The notes: generated by a model not told the origin, from the letters alone. Positions 44,069 through 56,617 are shown, counted from the stretch's first letter. The stretch is DNA of 64,000 bases from Acidobacteriaceae bacterium (GCA_003170825.1 PMYL01000023.1:1-64000), one strand, 5' to 3'. Translations and numbers: made by a program.

Positions 44069-45901
44069 TTACTTCTTTGCGGCCGCGGCCTTCTTTCTGG
44101 GCGTCGTAGACTTCTCCTGAATAAGTGTCAGGGAATCGGCGGCGTTGAACGGGTACAGGCGCACCGATTCTTGGCCCGTGGTGCTCAGGACGACGTCTAC
44201 ACGGCGGTTTTGAGCCAGGACAATGACGTTCAGGTCGCGAAGAACTCTCGCCCGCTCCACGTCACTCAGGTCAGGATTCTGTTCCACCAGCTCTTTCACC
44301 TGGTCGGCGGTGAGCTCTTGGTCCTTGCCAAGGCCGAGCGTTTCAATCTTGGCTTCGGGAACTCCCTGTTCAACCAGGAATTGCTTGGTGCGAGCGACAC
44401 GGCGTTCGGAAAGCGCCTGGTTGTACTCGACTGATCCGCGCACATCGCAATGTCCGCTGAGGGTCAGGTGAGCATCCGGCTTGTATGTGAGGTAGCTCTT
44501 GAAGTCCGTCGCCAGGGTGGCCAGAGTCGCCTGCTGGCTAGCCACCAGGCCGCCCTCGGGCTTCGAAGCCCTGGGCTGAGCGGTCGGGAAAAAGACACTG
44601 TGCAATGCCAGGCGAGCCTCGAGCCGCACTTGCTCCGCGGGGGGTCCCGGAGGAGGCGGAGGAGGCGCAATCGTCACGCTGGTTGCGGCGGTTGCGGTCT
44701 GGCCCTTGTCGTCCGTTATGTTGCAGGTGATGGCTGCCGCGCCGGTCGCAGCGCCCGTCGAATTGAAGGTCGCCGAGGCGCCGGTGCCGCTGATGGTCCC
44801 GGACGCAGCCATGTAGCTGTAAGTCAACGGGCGGTTCTGCGGGCTCATGCCCATGGCCGTCACGATGCTGGTCTCGCCCGGCTTGATAATACTGGGGCTG
44901 GACGAGCAACTGATCGTCGGCGGCTCAAACGCCTTCACCGTGAAGCTGGCCGTTGCGGCGGCAGATTCCCACGGCCTCAGGCCTTCCTTGCCGGGTCTGC
45001 CTTCCTTCACTCCACAATTCACCGTATAGGAGCCGGCCGCCAGTGAACCGGTGGCTGCCGAGTCCAACGAAGCTGTCGTTCCGTCGCCCTTCAAGCCCGG
45101 CACTCCCGTCCAGGAATAAACCACATTCAGCTTGGGATCCAGGTTGCCGGCCGTCGCGGTCACCGTAACCGGGTCGCCGGGGAAGATCGTAGCCGGACTG
45201 GCCGAGCACGCCAGGGTCACCGGCGGAGGCGGCGCGAAGGAGCCGATATGGTACACAAGGCCGGCGCTTAAGCGCGGCATGTTGAAATTGCCCCGTCCAT
45301 ACGGGTAAAAATCCTCGTGGGTATACTGGTAATCCGCCTGGAAGACGCGAATCGCCAGGTGATGGTCAAACAACGGTGTGTTGAAGTCCATACCGCCGCC
45401 GACCGTCAGAACCGGGCCGAATGTGTCGGGCTGCCAGATGCCGCCAGCGTACTCCACACCAACCAGGGCGTGAGCGAACAGCGTAACGTTGTCAGACGGG
45501 TAGCGGAAGATCAAGCCCGCCGATCCTCCGGAGAAATCGTCATACGAAGAGGTCGACCCGTTGACGGCGCCGGAGGGGTACTCGTTCACGATATGTTCAT
45601 CCACTTCGAGCTGAGCGCCCACATACTTGTCGAAATAACGAGCGGCGCTGTAAATCGAACCATAATTGATGGCCGTAAACGTGTTGGTATGCGTGCCACC
45701 TCCCCTACCCACCCACGTTACTGTCCCTTGTGGCGCCAGGTAGCTGTAACCCAAAAAGATGTCCCACTTCGACGCGGAATCTTCCGCAGTGGCCATTGCG
45801 GCCGGTTTGGCTGAATCCTGGGCGGCCAGAGCAACGGGCATCAACGCCACAAATGCCAAGGCAAGAGTTCGGATCAGAGACTTTGAAACACGAGCATACA
45901 T
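44069..45901 (-). CDS. Outer-membrane beta-barrel/Ig/OmpA protein
   Basis: 610 residues: signal peptide (SLIRTLALAFVALMPVALAAQ), an OmpA-like eight-strand barrel of ~200 residues (IFLGYSYLAPQGTVTW, GAQLEVDEHIV, FAHALVGVEYAGG, PRLSAGLVYHIG), two Ig/PKD-like domains similar to its downstream paralogue, and an OmpA C-terminal domain (LTLSGHCDVRGSVEYNQALS, RRVARTKQFLVEQG, NRRVDVVL) that would bind peptidoglycan. GGAGGAAAA lies before the ATG at 45901. The coding tail of the paralogue persists just past this gene's stop codon. Confidence 0.85.
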   Translation of the reverse strand: MYARVSKSLIRTLALAFVALMPVALAAQDSAKPAAMATAEDSASKWDIFLGYSYLAPQGTVTWVGRGGGTHTNTFTAINYGSIYSAARYFDKYVGAQLEVDEHIVNEYPSGAVNGSTSSYDDFSGGSAGLIFRYPSDNVTLFAHALVGVEYAGGIWQPDTFGPVLTVGGGMDFNTPLFDHHLAIRVFQADYQYTHEDFYPYGRGNFNMPRLSAGLVYHIGSFAPPPPVTLACSASPATIFPGDPVTVTATAGNLDPKLNVVYSWTGVPGLKGDGTTASLDSAATGSLAAGSYTVNCGVKEGRPGKEGLRPWESAAATASFTVKAFEPPTISCSSSPSIIKPGETSIVTAMGMSPQNRPLTYSYMAASGTISGTGASATFNSTGAATGAAAITCNITDDKGQTATAATSVTIAPPPPPPGPPAEQVRLEARLALHSVFFPTAQPRASKPEGGLVASQQATLATLATDFKSYLTYKPDAHLTLSGHCDVRGSVEYNQALSERRVARTKQFLVEQGVPEAKIETLGLGKDQELTADQVKELVEQNPDLSDVERARVLRDLNVIVLAQNRRVDVVLSTTGQESVRLYPFNAADSLTLIQEKSTTPRKKAAAAKK

Positions 45902-46161
45902 GCGTTTTTCCTCCGCAATCAAACTGAATGAACAGATAGTTGGGGCTGTTTCGAGCACGGATTCCGGCTCGGGCTGACTAGGATCCGCACAATGATCGGA
46001 CCGCAAAATGTCCCTACAGCAATTCTAAACTTACCATGGGACGATTCCTGCAGAGTACATTTCTTCAACGAGTTGCCTTCCTCATACCGTTCAACTTCCT
46101 TACAAGTAAAACTGGTTACTTAGGTAACTTGCGCCCGATTACTGGCTTTTCACCCCGCCGA

Positions 46162-46737
46162 TTATCCGGCGTTCAGCGTCTTCAACAGGCTCCGAGGCTC
46201 GCGCTGTATCTTCTCTTGTAGAAGCGTAATCGCGTACAAGAGTTGCTCGGGCCGTGGTGGACACCCCGGAACATACACGTCTACTGGAATCACCTGGTTC
46301 ACTCCCTGCACCAGCGCATAGTTGTTGAAAACCCCGCCTGAGGTCGCGCAGGCGCCCATCGAAATCACCCATTTCGGCTCCGGCATCTGATCGTAGAGCC
46401 GCCGGATCACCGGGGCCATCTTCTGCGAAACCCGTCCGGCAACCACCATCAGGTCCGACTGCCGCGGCGAGGGCCGGAAGACCTCAGCCCCAAACCGCGC
46501 GATATCGAAGCGCGCCGCGCCCATCGACATCATTTCGATGGCGCAGCAGGCCAAGCCAAAGGTCATCGGCCACACCGAGTTCTTGCGCACCCAGTTCACC
46601 GCAAAATCCAGCGAGGTCAGAAAGACGCCCTCCGGCTGCTCGTAGCCGTAGCTCACCTCTTGGAGCTTGGCGCGATTCTTCCCGCTGCTCTCCAATGCTC
46701 CAAAAAGATAGTGGTCCCGCTCTGCCGTCGCCGCCAT
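46162..46737 (-). CDS. nuoB: NADH-quinone oxidoreductase subunit B
   Basis: 191 residues, the complex I peripheral-arm subunit holding cluster N2. The four cysteine ligands are present: the CC pair in [20 protein letters not shown] and [13 protein letters not shown]-terminal and core sequences are normal. It is a solitary nuo gene here, whereas nuoB usually follows nuoA in a long operon; other subunits must be elsewhere. Confidence 0.94.
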   Translation of the reverse strand: MAATAERDHYLFGALESSGKNRAKLQEVSYGYEQPEGVFLTSLDFAVNWVRKNSVWPMTFGLACCAIEMMSMGAARFDIARFGAEVFRPSPRQSDLMVVAGRVSQKMAPVIRRLYDQMPEPKWVISMGACATSGGVFNNYALVQGVNQVIPVDVYVPGCPPRPEQLLYAITLLQEKIQREPRSLLKTLNAG

Positions 46738-47113
46738 ATCGTTAATATATAACTCCTTTCGTCAAGAAGGCATGGTCAGGATTGCTCTCTTTTCAAGAAT
46801 GGCTCTTGTGCGGCCCATTCGCTCTGGCAAACACCGCAACCCCCTGTTCCCTGTTTCCTCATCCCCCCGCTCCCCTTCGCATTGCATCTCCCACGCCCGC
46901 CTCGTCCCCAAAACCGCGAAAAATGGGCAAAAACCGCTGAAATTCCGCCTATCCGCACAAAATCCTTTTCAAAGCCTTATGAAAACTTTATAAAGGATGC
47001 ACCAATCAAATCGGATCTTTGACCCTCTGTTCTTCTGCTCGCCGGTCGCTGCCCGCAGGAGTTTTTGCCTGTTCATTCATCCATTCGTACACACCCTTTC
47101 GGAGCGGAATCGC
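46738..47113. other. Divergent promoter region of nuoB and amt
   Basis: 376 bp containing a short CCCTGTTCCCTG tract near 46841, and an AT-rich segment near 46980-46995 (GAAAACTTTATAAAGG) that could be the amt promoter. I looked for a sigma-54 site (GG-N10-GC) before amt and found none. No gene seen. Confidence 0.4.
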
Positions 47114-48529
<1,416 letters not shown>

Positions 48530-48598
48530 TTCAACCCGGCGGGGGCCGGTCGCAAGCAGGGCTCCCGCCGTTCAAGCTCGCAAACGAGGAATCCGCCC

Positions 48599-48937
48599 AT
48601 GCTCAAGATTGAAGCGGTGATCCAGCCCGCCAAGCTGGATGCAGTCAAGGAAGCCCTGATCGAAGCCGGCATCGAGGGCATTACCATCCTGGAAGCCCGC
48701 GGCCACGGCCGCCAGAAGGGACACACCGAGTTTTATCGCGGCCGCGAGTACACCATCGACCTGCTGCCCAAGATCAAGCTCGAAATCGTCGTCGGCGACG
48801 CGCTCAAGGAGAAGGCCGTGCAGGCCATCCTCGGCGCCGCCCGCACCGGCCACATCGGCGACGGAAAGATCTTCGTCAGCCGCGTCGACGAGGCCATCCG
48901 CATCCGCAACGACGAACGCGGCGAAACCGCCCTTTAG
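48599..48937 (+). CDS. glnK: PII nitrogen regulatory protein (copy 1)
   Basis: 112 residues, GlnB/GlnK family. Contains the T-loop [14 protein letters not shown] with Tyr51 for uridylylation by GlnD, the B-loop [13 protein letters not shown] and C-loop [12 protein letters not shown]. It senses ATP/ADP and 2-oxoglutarate and controls the adjacent Amt. Co-transcribed with the upstream amt. Confidence 0.96.
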   Translation: MLKIEAVIQPAKLDAVKEALIEAGIEGITILEARGHGRQKGHTEFYRGREYTIDLLPKIKLEIVVGDALKEKAVQAILGAARTGHIGDGKIFVSRVDEAIRIRNDERGETAL

Positions 48938-48938
48938 A

Positions 48939-49042
48939 GCGGTTCTCCGGTTTTCGTGCCATTACTGGCAACCTGCAAGGTGGCTCGCCGCGGCGAGCCA
49001 CTCAACTGAAGTGGTGTCGCTCTACAGCAACTGGAGAACCGC
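48939..49042. repeat. 104-bp inverted-repeat element with central palindrome, gap 48938-49434
   Basis: GCGGTTCTCCGGTT (48939-48952) is inverted at 49029-49042 with one mismatch. The perfect palindrome GTGGCTCGCCG/CGGCGAGCCAC lies at 48980-49001. It starts 2 bp past the glnK stop, so it could terminate or stabilise the message or be a MITE-like insertion. The rest of the gap to the second amt holds no gene; an AT-rich stretch near 49190-49250 may carry the promoter. Confidence 0.6.
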
Positions 49043-49434
49043 CGTAGCCGCCGGCTGAAGCCGTCTTCCAACCGGCGCAGACCCAATCCGCCCCCGCCGA
49101 GAGGCATTTTCCTGCGCAACCGGCCTCTCGGCGCGTACGGCCCAGGGGCCGGGCAACGGGAAAATTCCTTCAGCACAATAACGATGAAATTGCCATAGGG
49201 CTTTATCTTATCCTTATAAAAATCATTTAAGAATTGAACAAATATCACATCTCAGCGAATCGGCGCCTCCGCGCCCGTGCGTGTTCGCTGAGTCCTGCTC
49301 CGGCGGCAGCCTGAAACCATCCAGGCTCTCATTTGTTGGTGCAAACTCATTCAGTTCATCCGGAATGGCGGCCGGAATCCCGCCTCATCGCATGGCTTTG
49401 GCCCACTGCATCTCTCTTGGGAGTGAAAAACCGT

Positions 49435-50880
49435 ATGTGTCGTCGCGCAATCAAACTGCTGCTCCTGTCTGCCGTCCTGGGAATCCCGGCCCTGGCCCTG
49501 GCCCTGGCCCCCAACCTGTCCCCAGCCCCCACGGCTCCAGACACCCAGGCCCAGATCGCCGCCCTCCAGCAGGCCATCCAAGCCAACCAGACCGCTACCG
49601 CCAATGCTCAGATGTCTGGCGATAACGCCTGGATGCTGACCTCGGCTGCCCTGGTCCTGCTCATGACCGGTCCCGGACTGGCTCTCTTCTACGGCGGTCT
49701 GGTCCGCAAGAAGAACATACTCGGCACCATGATGCAGAGCTTCGCCATGATGTGCCTGGTCACCGTTCTCTGGGCCGTCGTCGGCTACTCGCTGGCCTTC
49801 GGCCACGGCAACGCCTTCGTCGGCGGCTTCGAGCACCTCTTCCTGCGCGGCGTGGGCCTCACTCCCAACCTCGATTATGCCGCCACCATTCCCGAGCAGA
49901 CCCTGATGATCTACCAGTTGATGTTCGCCATCATCACCCCGGCGCTCATCTGCGGCGCCTTTGCCGAGCGCATGAAGTTCAGTTCCATGGCGATCTTCCT
50001 CTCGCTCTGGTTGCTGTTCATCTATTGCCCCATGGCCCATATGGTCTGGGGCGTCGGCGGATTGCTCAACTCCGCCAACATCCACGCCGCTTTCCCCAGT
50101 TTCGATTTCGCCGGCGGCACCGTCGTCCACATCACCAGCGGCGTCTCGGCTCTGGTTTGCTGCCTCTATTTGGGCAAGCGCATCGGCTACCCGCATACCA
50201 AGATGCAGCCCCACTCGATGGTGCTCAGCTTCATCGGGGCCTGTCTGCTGTGGGTGGGCTGGTTCGGCTTCAACGCCGGAAGCGCGCTCGCGGCCGGCCC
50301 CCTGGCCACCAGCGCTTTCGTCAATACCCACTTTGCCACCGCCGCGGCGGCCATCGGCTGGTCCATCGCCGAGTGGATCCGCAACGGCAAGCCCACCGCC
50401 CTCGGCGCCATCTCCGGCGCGGTTGCCGGACTGGTCGCCATCACCCCCGCCTCCGGCTTTGTCCAGCCCATGAGCGCCCTGGCCATCGGCCTCATCGCCG
50501 GCGTCGTCTGCTTCACCATGGTCTTCATCGTCAAGAGCCTCTTCGGCTACGACGACTCCCTGGACGCCTTTGGAGTCCACGGAGCCGGCGGAACCGTCGG
50601 CGCCCTGCTCACCGGCATCTTCGCCGCCAGCGTCATCAACCCGGTCTTCAAGGACGCGGCCGGCAACCCGCTCCCCTCCGGCGCCATCGACGGCCACTGG
50701 GGTCAGTTGCTCAACCAGGCCGCCGGCGTCGGCATTGCCTGGAGCATCTCCATCGTCGGCACATTGGTGCTGCTCTTCGTCGTTGACAAGCTCTTCGGTC
50801 TGCGCGTCTCCGCCGAAGACGAAGCCGCCGGCCTCGACCTCTCGCAGCACAATGAGGAAGGCTACGACCTCGCCTCGTAA
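49435..50880 (+). CDS. amt: Ammonium transporter (copy 2)
   Basis: 481 residues, paralogue of the first Amt with the same motif set (FYGGLVRKKN, YQLMFAIITPALICGAFAER, DFAGGTVVHITSG, DDSLDAFGVHGAGG) and an N-terminal extension about ten residues longer (QANQTATANAQ). The conservation of flanking glnK implies tandem duplication of the amt-glnK pair. The ATG at 49435 is chosen to match copy 1 (RRAIKLLLLSAVLGIPALAL). Confidence 0.95.
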   Translation: MCRRAIKLLLLSAVLGIPALALALAPNLSPAPTAPDTQAQIAALQQAIQANQTATANAQMSGDNAWMLTSAALVLLMTGPGLALFYGGLVRKKNILGTMMQSFAMMCLVTVLWAVVGYSLAFGHGNAFVGGFEHLFLRGVGLTPNLDYAATIPEQTLMIYQLMFAIITPALICGAFAERMKFSSMAIFLSLWLLFIYCPMAHMVWGVGGLLNSANIHAAFPSFDFAGGTVVHITSGVSALVCCLYLGKRIGYPHTKMQPHSMVLSFIGACLLWVGWFGFNAGSALAAGPLATSAFVNTHFATAAAAIGWSIAEWIRNGKPTALGAISGAVAGLVAITPASGFVQPMSALAIGLIAGVVCFTMVFIVKSLFGYDDSLDAFGVHGAGGTVGALLTGIFAASVINPVFKDAAGNPLPSGAIDGHWGQLLNQAAGVGIAWSISIVGTLVLLFVVDKLFGLRVSAEDEAAGLDLSQHNEEGYDLAS

Positions 50881-50925
50881 TGATTTGGTTTGTCATCCTG
50901 AACGAAGCAGGCCGCGGAACCGGGA

Positions 50926-51483
<558 letters not shown>

Positions 51484-51530
51484 GAACCCTCCGTGGAAAT
51501 CGGGGGCTGGATGCCTCAAATTCTCCGTGC

Positions 51531-51566
51531 CCCATCCTTGCGCCTTTTTTTCTGCGCAAGGGTGGG
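51531..51566. repeat. CCCATCCTTGCGC hairpin
   Basis: CCCATCCTTGCGC (51531-51543) pairs with GCGCAAGGGTGGG (51554-51566; one T-G pair) around a T-rich loop. It lies 48 bp after the second glnK and may terminate its transcript. It is followed by ATACCGCGTACCTCG. Confidence 0.65.
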
Positions 51567-51624
51567 ATACCGCGTACCTCGTTTCGAAACTTGGTCTCAA
51601 GTTCGCGCGTGCTACACCCCTGGC

Positions 51625-51924
51625 ATGAAATCCAGCGAAGCGCTCCATTCCGCTGAGAACGTCGATCGCAGGAGACTCATCCTGTCTCTTGCCGGAGCCG
51701 CTCTCATCTCGGCCGTTGGTTTCGGTATGATCTTTCTTTTCGTTGCCTGGCTGGTCCCTCTCTTGATGATGTGGTCGCTCAAAGATCCCCATAGCACGGT
51801 CATTCCGCTAACGGCGTTTTTGGTGTTCATTTTTTCGCTGTCCGCGATCATTCGGGTGGCGCGCAAGCGACGCTCTGCCCGAAAAGAGCGTTCCAATCCT
51901 AAACGGACAATTCTGTCGCTCTAA
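51625..51924 (+). CDS. Small two-TM membrane protein
   Basis: 99 residues with two hydrophobic segments (LILSLAGAALISAVGFGMIF.. and VIPLTAFLVFIFSLSAII) and a basic C-terminus (RVARKRRSARKER). I do not recognise a family. The ATG at 51625 is preferred because the upstream in-frame part lies in a hairpin repeat. It sits between glnK and glnD on the same strand; a link to nitrogen control is not shown. Confidence 0.6.
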   Translation: MKSSEALHSAENVDRRRLILSLAGAALISAVGFGMIFLFVAWLVPLLMMWSLKDPHSTVIPLTAFLVFIFSLSAIIRVARKRRSARKERSNPKRTILSL

Positions 51925-52106
51925 AAACCTCGGGAATAGCTGTAAAGCCGCGCTTGCGGCCCGGAAAAGGCATTTCCAGCGGCCAATCGCACCACCCGCC
52001 CGTCCCGTTTTTCGAGACACGGCAACCAAAAATCCCCCATCCGCTCCAACTTCGCTTATGCTGTTAACAATTCCTTACTTGCTTCGGCGAGCCACACACA
52101 ACACTC

Positions 52107-54713
52107 ATGAATCCAGTCGCTTTCGCGGTTGACGATCTTCGGGAGCAGTATACGCGGGAGATGGCGCTTGTCCGCCAGACCTGTGAGCGCACCGGCGACG
52201 GCACCGCCGCCATCCGACGCCGCTCCGCCGTCGTCGACCGTATCCTCATTGAAATGTGGCGCCGCGCCTTCGCCGGCTTGCCCGCCCAGAACATCTCCCT
52301 TCTCGCCCTGGGCGGCTACGGCCGCAAAGATCTCTTCCCCTACTCCGACATCGATGTCCTCTTCGCCTTTGCCGATGAAAAAATTGAGGCCCAATCCAAG
52401 GACGCCGTACGCCTCATCATCCAGGGCATGTGGGACATCGGCCTGCGCGCCAGCCCCAGCTCCCGCACCGTCAAGGAAGCCGGCCGCTTCGACCCCGACA
52501 ACCTCGAGTTCACCCTCGCCACCCTCGACCGCCGCTTCCTCGCCGGCCAGTTTCCCCTCTACCAGCAGCTCCACCAGGTCACCTTCCCCGGCCTCGTGCT
52601 CAGCGAGTGGAACACCATCACTCAAAAATTAGGCGAAATCGCCCGTTCCCGCCACGCCAAGTTCGGCAACACCATCTTCCATCTCGAGCCCAACCTCAAG
52701 GACTGTCCCGGCGGCCTGCGCGACTACCACCTCGCCGTCTGGTTCGCCCTGCTCTTCCACCTCAAGGAGACCAAGGAATGGCCCCGCCAGCGCGGCGGCG
52801 TCTTCCAGAGCGCGCGCGGCGACGCCGAGGCCGCCTTCGACTTCCTCGCCGCCGCCCGCTGTTTCCTCCACTTCCGCCACGGCCGCGACGACAATATCCT
52901 CGACTGGCAGTCCCAGGACGAGGCCGCCGCCAACTCCATCGGACTTGAAACCCGCGGCACCGCCGACCCGGCCTACTGGATGCGGACCTACTATCGACAC
53001 GCCCGCATCGTCTACCGCCGCGCCGCCCTGCTCATGGAGCACCTGCCCGCTCCGGTCAGCTTCTACCGCCAGTTCCGCCGCCGCCGCACCCCCATCGCCG
53101 GCACCGACTTCCTCCTCGACCAGGGCCGCATCGACATCGTCCCCGGCGCCCAGTTCAACGACACCAGCGCCATCCTGCGCATCTTCTCGCTCATGGCCAC
53201 TCACGGCTACACGCTCTCCCAGGCCGCCGAAGACCGCATCACCGACGCTCTGCCCGCCCTCGCCATCCACATCCCCGAGGGCCCCTATCTGTGGAACGCC
53301 CTGCGCGAAGTCCTGCTCGGACCCCACGCCGCCCACGCCCTCCGCACCATGCACGCCCTCGGCGTCCTTGAAATGCTCATCCCCGAGTTCCATGGGATCG
53401 ACGCCCTGGTTATTCGGGATTCTTATCACCGCTACACCGTCGACGAGCACACCTTCCTCACCATCGACAACGTCCACGGCCTCCGCCAGCCGGTCAACGA
53501 ACACGAGCAGCGCCTGGCCCAGCTCCTGCCCGAAATCGACCGCCTCGACCTGTTTCTCCTCGCCCTCCTGCTCCACGACACCGGCAAGGCCCGCCGTACC
53601 GGCGAACATGCCGTCCAGAGCGTCGAACTGGCCGACGCATTCCTCGCCCGCCTCGACCTCGACTCCGAGGAGCGCGAGTCCATCCTCAAGCTCATCCGCC
53701 TCCATCTGGAAATGTCGGCCGCCCTGCGCCGCGACATCTTCGATCTCGAAAACGTTCGCGGCTTCTCTGAGAAAATCGGCAGCCCCCAGCTCCTCAAGAT
53801 GCTCACCATCATGACCTTCGCCGACATCAAGGCCGTCAACCCCGAAGCCCTCACTCCATGGAAGGCCGAGAACCTCTGGCAGTTCTATATGTCCACCGCC
53901 AACTTCATGGACCGTTCCGTCGACGAGGTCCGCTACCACGCCGCCATCGACCCCACTCTGCTCAACCGCCTCCGCGCCATGGTTCCCGCAGCCCGGTACG
54001 ACGCCCTGGGGCAGTTCCTTGAAGGCCTCCCGCAGCGCTACCTGCAAACCCGCCTCCCCGAGCAGATCCGCAATCACTTCCTGATGGCCCTCAACCTCGA
54101 CCAGGACCCCGTCCAGCTCGACCTCCGCCCCAACCGCCAGCTCTTCGACCTCACCGTCATCACCCGCGACCGCACCCGCCTCTTTGCCGACGTAGCCGGC
54201 GCCCTCGCCGCCTGGGGCATGAACATCGTCAAGGCCGGCGCCTTCTCCAACGAAGCCGGCGTCATCGTCGACAGCTTCCACTTCACCGACGTCTTTCACA
54301 CCCTCGAGCTCAACCCCAGCGAGAAAGACCGCTTCCTCGCCAATCTCCACGACGTCGTCGCGCAAAAGGTCTCGGTCCAGCAGTTGCTGGAGGCCCGCAG
54401 CCACATGAACCGCCCCGCCAACCTCAAAGTCGAAGTGGCCACCCGCCTCGAGTTCGACTCCGAATCCTCCACCCACTCCACCATCCTGCAGGTCGTCGCC
54501 CAGGATGTTCCCGGCCTGCTCCGCCAGATCGCCCTCTCCCTCAGCACCCACCAGTGCAACATCAAGGTAGCCCTCATCGACACCGAAGGCGAAACCGCCA
54601 TCGACGTCTTCTATCTCACCAGCCGCGACGAAAAGCTAACTCAAGAAGCCCAGCAATCCCTCGCCAAAGACCTCACCGCCGCACTCGACTCGATGCGCAC
54701 CCCCGCCGCATAG
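52107..54713 (+). CDS. glnD: PII uridylyltransferase / uridylyl-removing enzyme
   Basis: 868 residues, normal for GlnD. The nucleotidyltransferase motif is [18 protein letters not shown] (residues ~70-87), followed by PII-UT linker ([12 protein letters not shown]), an HD domain ([14 protein letters not shown]) that removes UMP, and two C-terminal ACT domains ([16 protein letters not shown] and [17 protein letters not shown]) that sense glutamine. It modifies Tyr51 of the two PII proteins encoded upstream. Confidence 0.96.
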   Translation: MNPVAFAVDDLREQYTREMALVRQTCERTGDGTAAIRRRSAVVDRILIEMWRRAFAGLPAQNISLLALGGYGRKDLFPYSDIDVLFAFADEKIEAQSKDAVRLIIQGMWDIGLRASPSSRTVKEAGRFDPDNLEFTLATLDRRFLAGQFPLYQQLHQVTFPGLVLSEWNTITQKLGEIARSRHAKFGNTIFHLEPNLKDCPGGLRDYHLAVWFALLFHLKETKEWPRQRGGVFQSARGDAEAAFDFLAAARCFLHFRHGRDDNILDWQSQDEAAANSIGLETRGTADPAYWMRTYYRHARIVYRRAALLMEHLPAPVSFYRQFRRRRTPIAGTDFLLDQGRIDIVPGAQFNDTSAILRIFSLMATHGYTLSQAAEDRITDALPALAIHIPEGPYLWNALREVLLGPHAAHALRTMHALGVLEMLIPEFHGIDALVIRDSYHRYTVDEHTFLTIDNVHGLRQPVNEHEQRLAQLLPEIDRLDLFLLALLLHDTGKARRTGEHAVQSVELADAFLARLDLDSEERESILKLIRLHLEMSAALRRDIFDLENVRGFSEKIGSPQLLKMLTIMTFADIKAVNPEALTPWKAENLWQFYMSTANFMDRSVDEVRYHAAIDPTLLNRLRAMVPAARYDALGQFLEGLPQRYLQTRLPEQIRNHFLMALNLDQDPVQLDLRPNRQLFDLTVITRDRTRLFADVAGALAAWGMNIVKAGAFSNEAGVIVDSFHFTDVFHTLELNPSEKDRFLANLHDVVAQKVSVQQLLEARSHMNRPANLKVEVATRLEFDSESSTHSTILQVVAQDVPGLLRQIALSLSTHQCNIKVALIDTEGETAIDVFYLTSRDEKLTQEAQQSLAKDLTAALDSMRTPAA

Positions 54714-54820
54714 CGCCACACCACCAGATTCCAACCGCCAACTTGCGAACTTGCTACCGCCGCATAGCGGCGCGCGAACTCGCTGCTTTCATTCCAGCCC
54801 CCTCCAATACCACAAAAAAG

Positions 54821-55200
54821 GCTTGTCATCCTGAGCGTTCAAAAAGGCTTGTCATCCTGAGCGACCGGACCCTGAGCATTGTGAAGGGGAAGGGAGTCGA
54901 AGGACCTGCGGTTGCTTTTTGTGCTTTGAATGGGCGCGGTTTCAACTGCGCCACTGGGGCAGGCCCCGGTAGGCCGGGGTTTCAACCCCGGCAACAGACC
55001 ATCCACAAGTTTTTAGAAATCAACCCTCGCGGCGAAGCCGCGCTCTAACCCCCGCCCCCACCCCCACAAGAGCTGTCATCCTGAGCGGAGCGCAGCGGAG
55101 TCGAAGAACCTGCGGTTGCTTTTCGTCGCTTTGGTAGGCCGGGGTTTCAACCCCGACACCACCCCATCCACAAGATTTTAGAAATCAACCCACGCGGCGA
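54821..55200. repeat. Cluster of dispersed intergenic repeats
   Basis: Three copies of the GTCATCCTGAGCG..GGACCTGCGGTTGCTTTT family (starting near 54825, 54851 and 55076) alternate with two copies of a unit TAGGCCGGGGTTTCAACCCCG..CATCCACAAG..TTTTAGAAATCAACCC..CGCGGCGAAG (near 54970-55048 and 55135-55205). The GGGGTTTCAACCCC core is palindromic. There is no regular spacer pattern, so it is not a CRISPR array. Confidence 0.8.
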
Positions 55201-55208
55201 AGTCGCGT

Positions 55209-55590
55209 TCAAACCTGCTCGATCCCCAACCCGGCCAGTTCCCGCACCAGCCGCACTGTCTCCACAGAAACCGTCACCACCTGCTCCACCAGCCGCACAA
55301 TATATTCTGGATCATCCTCCCGGTTCGGATCGTTCTTGAGTCCCGACCGCGCATCGGTCGAAACCCGGTACTGGTCCACCACCCACTCCAGCGCGCTCCG
55401 GTTCCCCAGCCGGTACTCATACGCCTCCGCAGGAATCCCGCTCAGCGTCAGAAACTCGTTATACCGCAACTGCGTCTTGTCCTTCGACAGCGCCATCTTC
55501 TCCACGCGCCAATTCAGTGTGCCTCTCCCTCCGCTCCAGCGGATACTGTTCTTGCTTTTCATACTCGATATGCAGCTTCATCAGCGCAGT
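55209..55590 (-). pseudogene. C-terminal remnant of a type ISP restriction-modification enzyme
   Basis: The frame 55209-55520 encodes LNWRVEKMALSKDKTQLRYN, then FLTLSGIPAEAYEYRLGNRS, ALEWVVDQYRVSTDARSGL and a closing DDPEYIVRLVEQVVTVSVET, all recognisable as the end of type ISP (single-chain, ~1000+ residue) restriction enzymes. The preceding homologous piece (TALMKLHIEYEKQEQYPLE) lies in another frame at 55534-55590, so there is also a frameshift. The matching N-terminal stub lies at 58292-58552. Confidence 0.8.
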
Positions 55591-55683
55591 TCCGTAATAT
55601 ATTCCTGCCGGTTTGTGCTGTCTTCGTCGTATGATTCTAGAAGCGTCCCTGTCTAGGCGGGCGCTTACCGAGGCGAGCAAATA

Positions 55684-56607
55684 ATGCCTATTCAGCTACT
55701 TGAGCACGCGGATAGCATACGGCGGGCAATCGCGCCGGGAATAACCCTAAAGCGTAAATCCGCCCTGGGCCAGTTCATGACGCCCGCGCCAGTAGCGCGA
55801 TTCATGGCCTCGATGTTTCCGCCAAGCACGCTGACTAAATGCAAATTGCTTGATGCAGGGGCAGGGGTCGGCGCACTCACCTGCGCCTTCCTCGACCGCT
55901 GGGCTACCTCCGACGGATTCTCCTTTCACGATGCGCAGATAGATGCCTACGAGATTGACCCTACCCTACGCGCCCACCTTAATCGGACGTTGGCCCGCTA
56001 CCTCTCGCGGCTCCCCGTAAGCTATCGTGTGGTTCCAGATGACTTTATCGAGGCAGCCGCAATACAAAGTTTGGCTCCTCGGCGATATACGCACGCGATC
56101 TTGAATCCGCCATACAAAAAGATCAGCAGCTTATCGAGTCACCGCATGATCTTGAGGCAGGTAGGCATCGAGACAGTGAATTTATACTCCGCCTTCGTCG
56201 CCTTAGCCCTGTCCCTGATGAAGCCGGGCGGTCAGCTAGTCGCCATCATCCCGCGCAGCTTCTGCAACGGTCCCTACTATCGCCCGTTCCGCGAATACCT
56301 TCTCAACCGCGCTGCATTACGCCACCTGCACCTATTCGCATCACGAACCACGGCATTCAAGGACGACGATGTGCTCCAGGAGAACGTCATCATGCGGCTG
56401 GAGTGCGCTGGGGTCCAGAGTAACGTCACGGTTTCCAACTCCACCGATGACAGCTTTAGCGACCTTGTGACTCATGAGCAGCCCTTTGACCGGATTGTCT
56501 TCCCAGATGACGTGGACAAGTTTATCCACGTCCCGACCTCGCTCGGATACAACGCCATCGAACTGTCCAAGGGCGTACTCTTTCCTTTGCTCGAAAACGC
56601 CGCCTGA
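55684..56607 (+). CDS. Truncated adenine DNA methyltransferase (BsuBI/PstI-type)
   Basis: 307 residues with SAM-binding LLDAGAGVGALTCAF and catalytic NPPY (AILNPPYKK), opening with KSALGQFMTPAPVARFMASM as in BsuBI/PstI-type N6-adenine methylases. Those enzymes are ~500 residues long; here the C-terminal target-recognition part is missing and the frame ends just after FIHVPTSLGYNAIELSKG. It is probably inactive or of altered specificity. Its cognate endonuclease survives only as a C-terminal piece at 57960-58307. Confidence 0.8.
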   Translation: MPIQLLEHADSIRRAIAPGITLKRKSALGQFMTPAPVARFMASMFPPSTLTKCKLLDAGAGVGALTCAFLDRWATSDGFSFHDAQIDAYEIDPTLRAHLNRTLARYLSRLPVSYRVVPDDFIEAAAIQSLAPRRYTHAILNPPYKKISSLSSHRMILRQVGIETVNLYSAFVALALSLMKPGGQLVAIIPRSFCNGPYYRPFREYLLNRAALRHLHLFASRTTAFKDDDVLQENVIMRLECAGVQSNVTVSNSTDDSFSDLVTHEQPFDRIVFPDDVDKFIHVPTSLGYNAIELSKGVLFPLLENAA

Positions 56608-56617
56608 ATCACCGTTA

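Noticed and set aside
46738..47113. Sigma-54 promoter for the first amt gene
   Set aside because: A TGGCAAACACCGCA-like string has the wrong GG-GC spacing (8 instead of 10).
54821..55200. CRISPR-like repeat cluster
   Set aside because: Repeats are of two families with irregular spacing and no unique equal-length spacers, and no cas genes are present.
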